64,000 nt of DNA, from positions 558,001 to 622,000 of the forward strand of contig NZ_BMHP01000003.1 of assembly GCF_014641075.1 (NCBI RefSeq). Direction: 5' to 3'. Below, piece after piece: positions 8,070 to 16,961 of the stretch. The position numbers and the translations under genes are program-made. Origin of the DNA: Paenibacillus nasutitermitis (GTDB taxonomy: Bacteria; Bacillota; Bacilli; Paenibacillales; Paenibacillaceae). The notes under the pieces were generated by a model that was not told where the DNA came from, did not search any database, and was given only the letters and a program-made list of their open reading frames with translations. Position 1 is the first letter of the stretch. Each line of letters opens with the position of its first letter.

Positions 8070-8225
8070 TCATGTAACGCATCTCTTCATCAAGACATTA
8101 TTCGCTAGACCATCCTCATTGATCCGTTCAACACATTCATTCACAGACAATACATTCGTTTCTACATCCACTTCAGAATGAATAGGCTCCTCATACGGGG
8201 AATCCATTCAAATTAATTGATTCAT
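8070..8225 (-). pseudogene. Possible C-terminal relic of APS kinase (CysC-like)
   Basis: On the minus strand a 45-residue frame (8070-8207) begins DSPYEEP and contains VETNVLSVNECVERI. This resembles the C-terminal end of adenylylsulfate kinases (the PYEAP and S-V-E-E-C/S segments). It is preceded by GGAGAAGGGG, then MNQLI and a TGA stop. No kinase P-loop part is present. The match is short, so this is a tentative call. Confidence 0.35.
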
Positions 8226-8437
8226 ATGCCCCTTCTCCTCCTCTATTCAATCATTCCATAGTGCTGCCGCTAGTCCGTCCGCTGCGTCCGTCCTCTTTTC
8301 CCCTAGGAAAGTGCCCAGCTCGATGGTAAAATTAAACAAAGATAATGATGGGTATAACGTTAAACTAAAGACATCGAGCGTTATCGATTCCGAAAGCCGG
8401 TTTGAAGCCGGTCATATCTTACTGTACGGGAGGGTCT
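8226..8437. other. Leader of lacI-type gene; nothing certain
   Basis: This stretch precedes the LacI-type regulator. The imperfect dyad ATCGAGCG-TTATCGAT near 8370-8387 could be an autoregulatory operator. GGGAGGG at 8428 serves the regulator start. No gene is visible. Confidence 0.3.
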
Positions 8438-9466
8438 ATGGTTAAACTTAAGGATATTGCGGAACGGGCTGGCGTTTCCATGATGACGGTGACGCATGCC
8501 CTGCGCGGAACGGGCCGCATGTCGGCTGATACCCGCCGTTTGATCCGTGAAATCGCCGACGAGCTTCATTACTTGCCGAACGAAGTGGCACGCGGCCTGC
8601 GCAGGCGAGAGACGAAGACCATCGCCTTTATCGTGCGTCATCTGAGCAACCCCCATTTTGCCTTGATGGCGGAAGCGGTTGAGGAGGTTGCCTGGAGGGC
8701 AGGCTACCGCGTCTACCTGTGTCAGTCGAGCGACCGGCTGGAACGGGAGGCGGAATATGTCCGCACAGCTATTTCATCCAAGGTCGACGGAATTGTGATG
8801 ACCCCGGCACAGGAGGCGGACAATCGGCATCTGCATTTGCTGCGTAAGCTGGGTATTCCCTATGTGACCATCGGCCACCGTCCCGATCCGGACAGTTTTC
8901 CGGGAGACCATGTCGCCACGGACAATCGGCAAAAGGCGGCCGAGCTAGCAGCTCATATGTTTCGGCAAGGCCACCGGCACATCGTCGTTGCCGAAAACCG
9001 GGACAACTCCGTCACCTCGCAGCGGACGGACGGCTTTGTGGAGGAACTGCTCCGCGTTGGTTGCTTTGACGAAACCCTGCGAATACGGGAGCAGAACGGA
9101 CAAAAGCTGATAGAGGAGATTTTGGAGCGAGGAAGGCCCTATCCAACGGCGATGCTACTGACGCATCAATTCGTTGCGATCGAAGCCATCGAAGAGCTCC
9201 GCCGCCGCGGTATGCAGGTTCCCGACCATTTGGCGCTCGCCTGCTTTGACGACTTTCCGCTGCTGGCCCGGATTCAGCCGCTGCTGACGGTGATGTCCCA
9301 GGATTCGGCGCGGATGGGCTCATTCGCTATGGAGCTGCTGCTGAAACGCATTCGCGAAGGCATCCCATCCACCTTCGAGACGGTCGTCGTACCAGCGGAA
9401 TTGACGGTTCGCCAATCCTGCCGCTTTCCAAGCCAGGAGCTGCAAGCAGACAAGGAGGGTCTATAA
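8438..9466 (+). CDS. LacI-family transcriptional regulator
   Basis: This 342-residue protein starts at ATG 8438 with GGGAGGG 4 bases upstream. The N-terminal LacI HTH (KLKDIAERAGVSMMTVTHAL, residues 3-22) is followed by a hinge helix (LPNEVARGLRRRETKTI) and a periplasmic-binding-protein-like sensor (~60-335) containing GIVMTPAQEADN and ACFDDFPLLARIQP. It heads a co-directional block of sensor, permeases, binding protein and sulfatases; its TAA overlaps the next ATG. It probably represses this block until the imported sugar or a derivative is present. A LacI-type operator-like sequence lies at 11769. Confidence 0.9.
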   Translation: MVKLKDIAERAGVSMMTVTHALRGTGRMSADTRRLIREIADELHYLPNEVARGLRRRETKTIAFIVRHLSNPHFALMAEAVEEVAWRAGYRVYLCQSSDRLEREAEYVRTAISSKVDGIVMTPAQEADNRHLHLLRKLGIPYVTIGHRPDPDSFPGDHVATDNRQKAAELAAHMFRQGHRHIVVAENRDNSVTSQRTDGFVEELLRVGCFDETLRIREQNGQKLIEEILERGRPYPTAMLLTHQFVAIEAIEELRRRGMQVPDHLALACFDDFPLLARIQPLLTVMSQDSARMGSFAMELLLKRIREGIPSTFETVVVPAELTVRQSCRFPSQELQADKEGL

Positions 9467-11748
9467 TGGTGCGCACGTTGTTGAAGCCGCATATAAAGAT
9501 TCTGCTCGATAACCTGCTGCCGTTTTTGATTATTATTGTGTTGTCGTCCGGGGTCGGCTATATCATCTATCAGAAAACTTCCTCCGTTCTGGAAAATGAA
9601 ACCAAGCAATCGAATCAGGTGCTGCTTAGCCAAAGCATGAAAGCGGTCGACAGCCAGCTCCGTTCGCTGGACGGCATTTTGCAGAAAATCGCCGAGGAGC
9701 CGGGCATTCAAAATTTGAACCGGCTAAACGATCCGTTCCAAAGCGAGAATCTGCTCAAGGTGCTCAGAGCGAAGAAACAGTTGCAGGATTATTGGACAAC
9801 GAATGACTACGTGCTCGATTTTTTTCTTTTTTTTCCTGGCAACGGGCTTGTTCTGAACAACAATATCATTGGGATCATGTCCAAGTTCCCGCAGATCTTT
9901 TCTTATCCTGAGGACAAGGCATTTTTAGACAAGCTTTTGGAGAACTACTATTTCCGTCAAACGATTCCAGCCTCTAAGGTTGTTCTGGAGAACAGAGCAT
10001 ACTCGGCGTTGACCTACCTGGAATCGTTCGGTTATCGGGATTATTCCAGCGGAACGGCACTTATCCTGCTGCGGGAGGACAAGATCCAGCAGCTCCTGCG
10101 CGGGCTTAATATCGGGAACGGCTGGGCGTATATTGCCGATCCCGACGGACGGTTGCTGATGAGCCTGCAGGGAGACGGGGCGAAGTCTGCCGTCCACCCT
10201 CTGTCACTGCCTTCTTCCGACGGGGTGCGAAAGGAGAAGATCGGCGGAGAGGAGATGATGATCACTTACGTGACTTCTTCCTATAATGGCTGGGTATATG
10301 TCGCGGCCCAGCCGAAGGCGATCGTGCTGAACAAGATTGTCTACATCAAAGAAGTCAGCATCACGATTCTGGTTCTGTTCATGATCGCGGCGGCGCTCAT
10401 TGCGCTGCAGTTTGCCTACCGCAGCAGCAAGCCGGTTCAAGGGCTGATGAATGCCGTCGCAAAGCATGCCCCGGACTCGCTTCGCATGAAAGGCAATGCG
10501 CTGGGAGCCATTCAGCGGGCCGTCTCCAGCCTGATCGATACCCATCAGGAAATGGAGGTGCGGATGAGACAACAGCTGCCGCTGCTGAGGTCATCGTTCT
10601 TCGATCGGTTGCTGCGCGGGCAATTTGCCTCCGAAGCCGAGATCAAGGCGCTCCTGGACGAGCTGAAGCTGGACTGGGGAGAAGGGGGCTTCAGCCTGTC
10701 GGCGCTGCTGACGCTGTCTACGGAATACGAAGAGAACGACCCGACGGATGTCGGCAGGCTGAATGAAAAGAAAGCGATCGTGCGCGAGTACTTGCAGCAC
10801 GAATCAGAGCCGTTCTGCTACGCGCACGAGACAGACGACGCCCAGCTGGCGCTGCTGTTTCATTTCGACGAGGAGGATGAGCGAATGCTCGCCGAACGGG
10901 CGGATCGGCTGCTGCGCCGGGTGCAGCAGGAGCTGAAGGAGGAATTCAACATCCGCACGCTCCTTTCGGCAGGAAGCTTCTGCCGGCAGCGCAAGGAGCT
11001 TGCCCGGTCCTTTCGGGAGGCGCAACGGGCTGCGGCCATCGGCAGGGACAGCGGCGTCCTGTGGCATCAGGAAACGCCCCTTCCGAACCATGTGTATTAT
11101 TATCCCGATAATGCCGAGGCAAGGTTGTTCCATCTGGTCAAATCGAGCAACGAGGAAGAACTGGAGCTGTTGCTCGACGAGCTGGATCGGGAAAACTTTG
11201 AAAGCCGCGAATTGCCGAGGTATTTGCTGCAGGTGTTTGTGATGGATTTCGCGGGCAGCTTGATCAAGCTTACGGAGTCGGCCGAGGTGATCGGTCTGGA
11301 AGGACTGAGCACAGACCTGGCCCGCGAGGAATGGAGCAGCAATCCGAAACAGCAATTCCGAGCGCTGTGCCGGCTGCTTCTTCGCAGCTGCCGTCTGACC
11401 CGAGAGCGCAAGCAGCAACGGCAGCAGCAGGATTTCGAACAATACCTGCGCTGTGTCGATGAGCATTATACCGATCCGCAAATGTCCCTGACGTATTTGG
11501 CGGAGCGCTTCAATGTGACCGAAACCTATATGTCCCGAAGGTTCAAGGAATACGCGGGAATCAATTTCTTCGAGTATCTGGAGAGGAAACGAATCAAAGG
11601 CTCCAAGCTTCTGCTCACGGAGAAGAAGCTGACCGTCGGGGAGATCGCCGTATCCGTCGGTTATCATTCCGCCAACACGTTCGGCAGGGCTTTCAAGCGT
11701 GTCACCGGCCTTACGCCCAATGCCTACCGCGAGCAAAATGGCGCTTGA
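9466..11748 (+). CDS. AraC-family regulator with membrane-bound extracytoplasmic sensor
   Basis: This 760-residue protein has TM1 at ~13-35 and an extracellular Cache-like sensor at ~36-280. TM2 is at ~282-305 (ILVLFMIAAALIALQF). A cytoplasmic linker follows, and a C-terminal AraC/XylS double HTH lies at ~655-755 (LTYLAERFNVTETYMSRRFK and VGEIAVSVGYHSANTFGRAF). This architecture is very common in Paenibacillus, next to lplB/ytcP-type transporters. It starts inside the TAATG overlap with the LacI gene, so the two are translationally coupled. It likely senses an extracellular saccharide and activates the transporter genes that follow. Confidence 0.9.
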   Translation: MVRTLLKPHIKILLDNLLPFLIIIVLSSGVGYIIYQKTSSVLENETKQSNQVLLSQSMKAVDSQLRSLDGILQKIAEEPGIQNLNRLNDPFQSENLLKVLRAKKQLQDYWTTNDYVLDFFLFFPGNGLVLNNNIIGIMSKFPQIFSYPEDKAFLDKLLENYYFRQTIPASKVVLENRAYSALTYLESFGYRDYSSGTALILLREDKIQQLLRGLNIGNGWAYIADPDGRLLMSLQGDGAKSAVHPLSLPSSDGVRKEKIGGEEMMITYVTSSYNGWVYVAAQPKAIVLNKIVYIKEVSITILVLFMIAAALIALQFAYRSSKPVQGLMNAVAKHAPDSLRMKGNALGAIQRAVSSLIDTHQEMEVRMRQQLPLLRSSFFDRLLRGQFASEAEIKALLDELKLDWGEGGFSLSALLTLSTEYEENDPTDVGRLNEKKAIVREYLQHESEPFCYAHETDDAQLALLFHFDEEDERMLAERADRLLRRVQQELKEEFNIRTLLSAGSFCRQRKELARSFREAQRAAAIGRDSGVLWHQETPLPNHVYYYPDNAEARLFHLVKSSNEEELELLLDELDRENFESRELPRYLLQVFVMDFAGSLIKLTESAEVIGLEGLSTDLAREEWSSNPKQQFRALCRLLLRSCRLTRERKQQRQQQDFEQYLRCVDEHYTDPQMSLTYLAERFNVTETYMSRRFKEYAGINFFEYLERKRIKGSKLLLTEKKLTVGEIAVSVGYHSANTFGRAFKRVTGLTPNAYREQNGA

Positions 11749-11768
11749 TGCATGGTCTGATGCAATAT

Positions 11769-11817
11769 TTAAAGCGCTTGCAATTCTTGCATTCCACCCC
11801 CGTGATCAAGAATTGCA
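11769..11817 (+). promoter_or_regulatory. cre/LacI-like operator and 11-bp inverted repeat in the transporter leader
   Basis: TTAAAGCGCTTGCA (11769-11782) fits the cre/LacI-family operator pattern with two mismatches. It overlaps a perfect inverted repeat, TGCAATTCTTG (11779-11789) and CAAGAATTGCA (11807-11817), with a 17-base spacer. This lies between the sensor gene and the first permease and may be an RNA hairpin or a regulator-binding pair. Confidence 0.5.
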
Positions 11818-11909
11818 GGCTTTGCCGAAACATCCTCTTTACCGCAGCCGCTCTTGCCGGCTATAGTTGGCCCAAGTCCTGGCCAGGCAAGAAAGCGAAC
11901 GACAGAGGG

Positions 11910-12830
11910 GTGAGCATCACGTCCATCAAAAGCGTACTACGAGGCTGGCAACTGTATACACTGCTGTTGCTGCCTCTGGCGTACCTAATTGTTTTTCGGT
12001 ATTTTCCACTGTACGGCGCCCAGATCGCCTTCAAAAACTACAACCTTATCAAAGGCATCTCAGGCAGTGAATGGGTTGGCTTGAAGTATTTCAATCAGTT
12101 TTTTCATTCGTACGAGTTTTGGCGAATCATGAAGAACACGCTGGGCCTCAGTCTCTACCATCTTATTGTCAGCTTTCCGTTTCCAATCATTCTGGCGCTC
12201 AGCCTGAATTACGTCGCCAACGCCCGCTTTAAAAATCTGGTTCAAATGGTAACCTATGCGCCCCACTTCATCTCCGTTGTCGTCATGGTCGGCATCATCC
12301 TGCAGTTTCTCTCCCCGAAGACCGGCCCGATCGGCGCTCTGCTGGGTCTGCTGGGAGTGGACGCGCAGCTGCCGAATTTGATGGGAGAGCCGTCGGCCTT
12401 TAAAAGCATTTACGTCTGGTCGGATATTTGGCAGCATACGGGATTCTCCTGCATCATCTATCTGGCTGCCCTGTCGGCAATCGATCCGGCCCTGCACGAG
12501 GCGGCGGTCATGGACGGAGCGAGCAAGCTGAAGCGAATGTGGCATATCGATTTGCCCGGTATATTGCCGATGGCAATGATTCTGCTGATTTTGGAGACGG
12601 GACGGGTGTTCGATCTGGGCTTCGAAAAAGTGCTGCTGATGCAGAATCCGCTGAACATGAGAACGTCGGAAATTATTGATACCTACGTATACAACATGGG
12701 TCTGAAATCCATGATTCCGAACTTTTCCTATGCTTCCGCCATCGGGCTGTTCAAAAATGTACTCGCTTTCATTCTGATTATGACTGTCAACCGAATCTCG
12801 AAAAAGGCGGGGCAAACAAGCCTGTGGTAG
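11910..12830 (+). CDS. ABC transporter permease, LplB type
   Basis: This binding-protein-dependent sugar transport permease has about six membrane helices; the first is LYTLLLLPLAYLIVFRYFP. The EAA loop is EAAVMDGASKLKRMWHIDLPGI at about residue 195. The mature-looking protein begins at a GTG at 11910 (VSITSIKSVLRGWQLYT), but the purine-rich site abuts this codon. The frame is open to 11745, so the start is uncertain. It has no ATPase gene beside it; such systems usually share MsmX-type ATPases encoded elsewhere. It works with the next permease and the binding protein. Confidence 0.85.
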   Translation: MSITSIKSVLRGWQLYTLLLLPLAYLIVFRYFPLYGAQIAFKNYNLIKGISGSEWVGLKYFNQFFHSYEFWRIMKNTLGLSLYHLIVSFPFPIILALSLNYVANARFKNLVQMVTYAPHFISVVVMVGIILQFLSPKTGPIGALLGLLGVDAQLPNLMGEPSAFKSIYVWSDIWQHTGFSCIIYLAALSAIDPALHEAAVMDGASKLKRMWHIDLPGILPMAMILLILETGRVFDLGFEKVLLMQNPLNMRTSEIIDTYVYNMGLKSMIPNFSYASAIGLFKNVLAFILIMTVNRISKKAGQTSLW

Positions 12831-12848
12831 CAAGGGGGAGGGAAGACG

Positions 12849-13745
12849 ATGGAATTCGCAAAGATGAAAAACGCTAAGGGAGACCGCGCGTTCAGCTTCA
12901 TTGTTTACCTGTATTTGTCCATCATATTGGTCATCGTGTTGTATCCGATTATTTTTATCCTCAGCTCGTCCTTCAGCGCGAAGGATGCGGTAACGGCGGG
13001 TGAGGTGATCCTGTTTCCGGTCGGTTTCAGTCTGGAGGGTTATAAGGCCGTCCTTGACGAGCCCCAGTTTCTGCATGCGTATTTGAGATCTGTCGGTTAC
13101 ACAGTCGTCGGCACTCTCATCAATGTTGTCATTACGGTTCTGGCCGCTTATCCGCTGGCGCGAAAGGATCTGAAGGGACGAGGACTGCTTATGCTGGTGT
13201 TCGCCTTCACGATGTTTTTTAACGGCGGCTTGATCCCGACCTATCTGGTGGTCAAGGGGGCCGGCCTGCTCAATTCGCCCTGGGCGCTTTGGCTGCCGGC
13301 GGCGTTGAGCATCTGGAACATGATTATCACCCGAACTTACTTTCAGACCACGATTCCGCATGATCTGCTGGAGGCGGCGCAGATGGACGGCTGCAACGAC
13401 TACACCTTCCTGTGGAAAATCGTGCTCCCGCTGTCGGTACCGATCATTGCCGTCATCTCACTGTTTTATGCCGTCGAGCACTGGAACCAATATTTCAGTG
13501 CGCTGCTGTACTTGAACAAACCGAATCTGTATCCGCTGCAGCTGGTGCTGAGGGAAATTCTGGTGCGCAGTCAGATGAGCGCAGATTTTATGGGCGAAAC
13601 GGCAGACTCGGCAAAGATGCTCGGTCTTGCGGAGCTGCTCAAATACTGTCTGATCGTCGTATCGACCTTGCCGATGATGATTGTCTATCCGTTTGTGCAG
13701 CGCTTCTTTGTTAAGGGCGTCATGATCGGCGCTCTGAAAGGCTAG
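12849..13745 (+). CDS. ABC transporter permease, YtcP type
   Basis: This 298-residue partner permease starts at ATG 12849 with GGGGGAGGGA upstream. Membrane helices begin at ~20 (FIVYLYLSIILVIVLYPIIF). The EAA motif LEAAQMDGCNDYTFLWKIVLPLS-type segment is at ~180-200. The C-terminal FVKGVMIGALKG ending is characteristic of the YtcP group. It lies 18 bases after the first permease and together they form the membrane pore. Confidence 0.9.
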   Translation: MEFAKMKNAKGDRAFSFIVYLYLSIILVIVLYPIIFILSSSFSAKDAVTAGEVILFPVGFSLEGYKAVLDEPQFLHAYLRSVGYTVVGTLINVVITVLAAYPLARKDLKGRGLLMLVFAFTMFFNGGLIPTYLVVKGAGLLNSPWALWLPAALSIWNMIITRTYFQTTIPHDLLEAAQMDGCNDYTFLWKIVLPLSVPIIAVISLFYAVEHWNQYFSALLYLNKPNLYPLQLVLREILVRSQMSADFMGETADSAKMLGLAELLKYCLIVVSTLPMMIVYPFVQRFFVKGVMIGALKG

Positions 13746-13776
13746 TTTGTCAAACTTATTCCATGGGAGGAAAAAG

Positions 13777-15417
13777 ATGAAAAATACGCTCGCTCTTTCG
13801 CTTGCGGTCGCTGTGGCGGCCATGATTACGGCTTGCTCGAACGGAGACTCCGGGACGGCTTCGGTGAATTCCGAGAGCGCCAATACGGAAACTGAAGCAG
13901 CAGGCACTTTTCCGTTGTCGAAAGAAAAGACAACGCTCAAGGTGCTGGCCGTACAAAGTCCTTATGTGCAGGATTACGAGACAAACGAATTCACGAAATA
14001 TTACGAGGATTTGACCGATGTTCACGTGGAATGGAAGTTCGCTCCGCCGCAGGAAGCCCAGGAAAAGCTGAATTTGGCGCTGTCCAGCGGGGACCTGCCG
14101 GATGTGATCGTCGGCTTCGGCGTCAACTCAGCCCAGCAGATGGTGTACGGCCAGCAGGGCATCTTCCTGCCGCTGAACGATTTGATTGACAAATATGGCG
14201 TGGAGACAAAAAAGCTGTTCGAAAAGTACCCCGAGGTCAAGCAGACCATTACGGCGCCGGACGGCAATATATACTCTCTCAGCGGCATCGACCGCAATCC
14301 GCATACGATGGCGCCGCAGAAAATGTGGATTTATGAGCCGTGGCTGAAGAAGCTGAATCTTGAGATGCCGACGACGACCGATGAATTCGAAAACGTGCTG
14401 AAAGCATTTAAGACGATGGACCCGAACGGCAACGGCAAAAAGGATGAAATTCCGATGTCCGGCGGGGTGCAGGACAACATGACGAATGTCGACAGCTTCC
14501 TGATGAACTCGTTTATCTTGCATAAATTGACTTCCAACGAGCTTCTGTTCGACGAGAACGGCAAGATCGACGCCGACTTCACCAAAGACGGCTACAAGGA
14601 AGGACTGGCCTACCTGCACAAGCTGTACGCGGAAGGCCTGATCGACAACGAAGCGTTCACGCAAAACAACAGCCAGCTCAAAGCGCAGGTCGAGAACGGA
14701 GACCCGACGATCGGCGTCGTCTCCTCCTCTTCGTTTGCACAGTTCACCGATGTGAGCAAGGACCGCTGGAAGGACTTTGTCGCGGTTCCGCCGCTGAAGG
14801 GGCCGTCGGGGCTGCAGCAGACACCGTATTTGTATTATAGCAACAACGGCGGGAATCTCCTGATCACGAGCGGTGCCAAAAATCCGGAACTGGCCTTCCG
14901 TTGGGGCGACGCCCTGTTCAGCGAGGATATCTCGCTGAGAGCGAATATCGGCACGGAAGGCGTCGGCTGGAAGAAGCCGGAGGAAGGCGCCAGCGGCTTG
15001 AACGGCGGGCCGGCCACCTGGGTTCGCTTGATCGGCTTCGGCACGCTGCAGAACAACTCCTGGATGCAGACGGCGCCGTATCACTTCTCGAAGGAAATGT
15101 TCGAGGGCCTTGCCGCGGATGAGGTTTCGGTGCCGCGCAAGCTCTATGACGCGACTGTGAACAACTATGAGCCTTACAAGAGCTCCAAGGAACAGGAGGT
15201 TCCCCCGATCTTCTTCAACGAAGCGCAGGCGGCGGAGCTGACCATGCTTCAGAAGACGATCATGGACTATGTGGATGAGAGCACGACCCGCTTTATCATC
15301 GGCGACTTGTCGCTGGACAAAGATTGGAACACCTACATCTCGACGCTTGGCGGCATGAATTTGAAGCGGTATCTGGAGATTTACAACGAAGCATATACCG
15401 CCCAGTACAAGAAGTAA
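13777..15417 (+). CDS. Extracellular solute-binding lipoprotein of sugar ABC transporter
   Basis: This 546-residue protein starts at ATG 13777 behind GGGAGG (13765-13770). The lipoprotein signal ends in MITAC with Cys20 as the acylated residue. A Ser/Thr/Glu spacer follows, then a family-1-type binding-protein fold with ALSSGDLPDVIVG near residue 100 and DPNGNGKKDEIP, a calcium-like loop, near 220. The size fits Paenibacillus LipO-type binding proteins, which are longer than classical MalE. It is encoded directly after both permeases; the ligand is presumably a sulfated saccharide given the two sulfatases downstream (inference). Confidence 0.9.
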   Translation: MKNTLALSLAVAVAAMITACSNGDSGTASVNSESANTETEAAGTFPLSKEKTTLKVLAVQSPYVQDYETNEFTKYYEDLTDVHVEWKFAPPQEAQEKLNLALSSGDLPDVIVGFGVNSAQQMVYGQQGIFLPLNDLIDKYGVETKKLFEKYPEVKQTITAPDGNIYSLSGIDRNPHTMAPQKMWIYEPWLKKLNLEMPTTTDEFENVLKAFKTMDPNGNGKKDEIPMSGGVQDNMTNVDSFLMNSFILHKLTSNELLFDENGKIDADFTKDGYKEGLAYLHKLYAEGLIDNEAFTQNNSQLKAQVENGDPTIGVVSSSSFAQFTDVSKDRWKDFVAVPPLKGPSGLQQTPYLYYSNNGGNLLITSGAKNPELAFRWGDALFSEDISLRANIGTEGVGWKKPEEGASGLNGGPATWVRLIGFGTLQNNSWMQTAPYHFSKEMFEGLAADEVSVPRKLYDATVNNYEPYKSSKEQEVPPIFFNEAQAAELTMLQKTIMDYVDESTTRFIIGDLSLDKDWNTYISTLGGMNLKRYLEIYNEAYTAQYKK

Positions 15418-15452
15418 AAACGATCATCAAGCTAAATGGGGGACGAAGCCGA

Positions 15453-16883
15453 ATGAAGCCAAATATTTTATGGATCTGTACGGATCAGCAGCGATTTGAT
15501 ACGCTGGGCTGTTATGGAAACCCATGGGTTCAAACGCCGCATCTCGACGCCTTGGCGCGGCAGGGGGCGCTCTTCGAGAAGGCCTACTGCCAATCGACGA
15601 TCTGCTCTCCCAGCCGTGCCAGCTTTCTGACGGGACGTTATCCGAGAACGACGGGCTTCATGAAGAACGGACAGAGCATTCCGGATACGGAAGTGCTTGT
15701 GACGCGTTTACTTCAGGAGGCGGGTTACACCTGCGGCTTGTCCGGCAAACTGCATCTGTCGGCCTGCCATCCGTCCGTCAGCAAGGGAATGGAGCCTCGC
15801 ATCAAGGACGGCTACGACGTCTTTTATTGGTCGCATCACCCACAGGAGGATTGGCCGGTCAACGAATATTCCCACTGGCTGCGAAAAAAAGGGAAGTCCT
15901 ACGAAGCCCGTCTCTTGCCCGAATGCGAGCATGTCGTCTGCGGGCCGGACGCCGAGGATCACCAAGCGGCCTGGTGCGCGGAGAAGGCGATTGAATTCAT
16001 CGAAGCGAATGCGCGGTTCGAACAGCCTTGGCTGTTCTCCGTCAATATCTTTGCGCCTCATCATCCTTTCGACCCGCCGGAGAGCCATTTGAAGCGGTAT
16101 TTGGAGCGGCTGGACGAAATTCCGCTTCCAAACTACGAAGAGGGAGAGCTGGAAAGCAAGCCGGGCGTACAAAGACGCGATCATAACGGGGCTTACGCCA
16201 ATTCCAAGCTGTATCCGTTCGCCCGGATGAGTAAGCGGGATCACAAGTATTTGCGCGCCGCTTACTGGGCGATGTGCGATTTGATCGACGAGCAGGTCGG
16301 CAGGATGCTGCAGGTGCTTGAGCGAACCGGACAGCTGGACAACACGATTGTCATCTTCATGTCCGACCATGGGGAGCTGCTCGGCGATCACGGCATTTAT
16401 TTGAAGGGGTCACATTTCTACGAGGAATCCGTGCATGTGCCGCTGATTGTCTCGTATCCGGGCGTCATTCAGGCCGGAAAGCGGATCTCCGCCTTGACGG
16501 AGCTGCTCGATCTGGCGCCGACGCTGCTGGAGGCCGCCGGATTGCCAGTATCCCCCGGCATGCAGGGAAATTCGCTTCTGCCGCTGCTGACGGGAGCTGC
16601 GAAGAGCCTTCGGCAAGATATCTTGTGCGAGGTTGACGAAGTACGGCCCAACGGAGAAGCCAGGGCCAGCGGCACCATGCTTCGCACCGAAACGCATAAG
16701 CTGATTGTGCACGGCCCGGATCCGGAAGGAGAGCTGTACGATCTGCGCGAGGACCCGCAGGAGCGCTTCAATCTGTGGAACGATGCGGCCTCGGCCGGCG
16801 TGAAGCTGCAGCTGATGGAGCGTCTGTGCCGCCGGCTGGCGGATACGGCGGACCCGGGGCTGCTGAAGACCGCTCCTTGGTAA
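15453..16883 (+). CDS. Type I sulfatase (cysteine type), first of a tandem pair
   Basis: This 476-residue protein begins MKPNILWICTDQQRFDTLG, with the metal-ligand Asp11. The formylglycine signature CSPSRASFLTGRYP has its catalytic Cys at ~51. SDHGELLGDHG, with metal-binding Asp and His, is at ~310. The start at 15453 follows GGGGGA. There is no signal peptide, so it acts in the cytoplasm on imported sulfated sugar. Cys-type sulfatases need conversion of Cys to formylglycine; no maturase gene is in this window. It is about 60% identical by eye to the next gene. Confidence 0.9.
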   Translation: MKPNILWICTDQQRFDTLGCYGNPWVQTPHLDALARQGALFEKAYCQSTICSPSRASFLTGRYPRTTGFMKNGQSIPDTEVLVTRLLQEAGYTCGLSGKLHLSACHPSVSKGMEPRIKDGYDVFYWSHHPQEDWPVNEYSHWLRKKGKSYEARLLPECEHVVCGPDAEDHQAAWCAEKAIEFIEANARFEQPWLFSVNIFAPHHPFDPPESHLKRYLERLDEIPLPNYEEGELESKPGVQRRDHNGAYANSKLYPFARMSKRDHKYLRAAYWAMCDLIDEQVGRMLQVLERTGQLDNTIVIFMSDHGELLGDHGIYLKGSHFYEESVHVPLIVSYPGVIQAGKRISALTELLDLAPTLLEAAGLPVSPGMQGNSLLPLLTGAAKSLRQDILCEVDEVRPNGEARASGTMLRTETHKLIVHGPDPEGELYDLREDPQERFNLWNDAASAGVKLQLMERLCRRLADTADPGLLKTAPW

Positions 16884-16961
16884 GGAGCAGTAGCAATCTT
16901 TTCAGGCCGGGACGAATTGCCTATAACCGATCGAAATAAGTGGAATCTGGGAGGAATAAGC

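Noticed and set aside
10804-15084. Long minus-strand open frames opposite the AraC, permease and binding-protein genes
   Set aside because: They arise from GC-rich codon use on the plus strand; the plus-strand proteins have clear domains.
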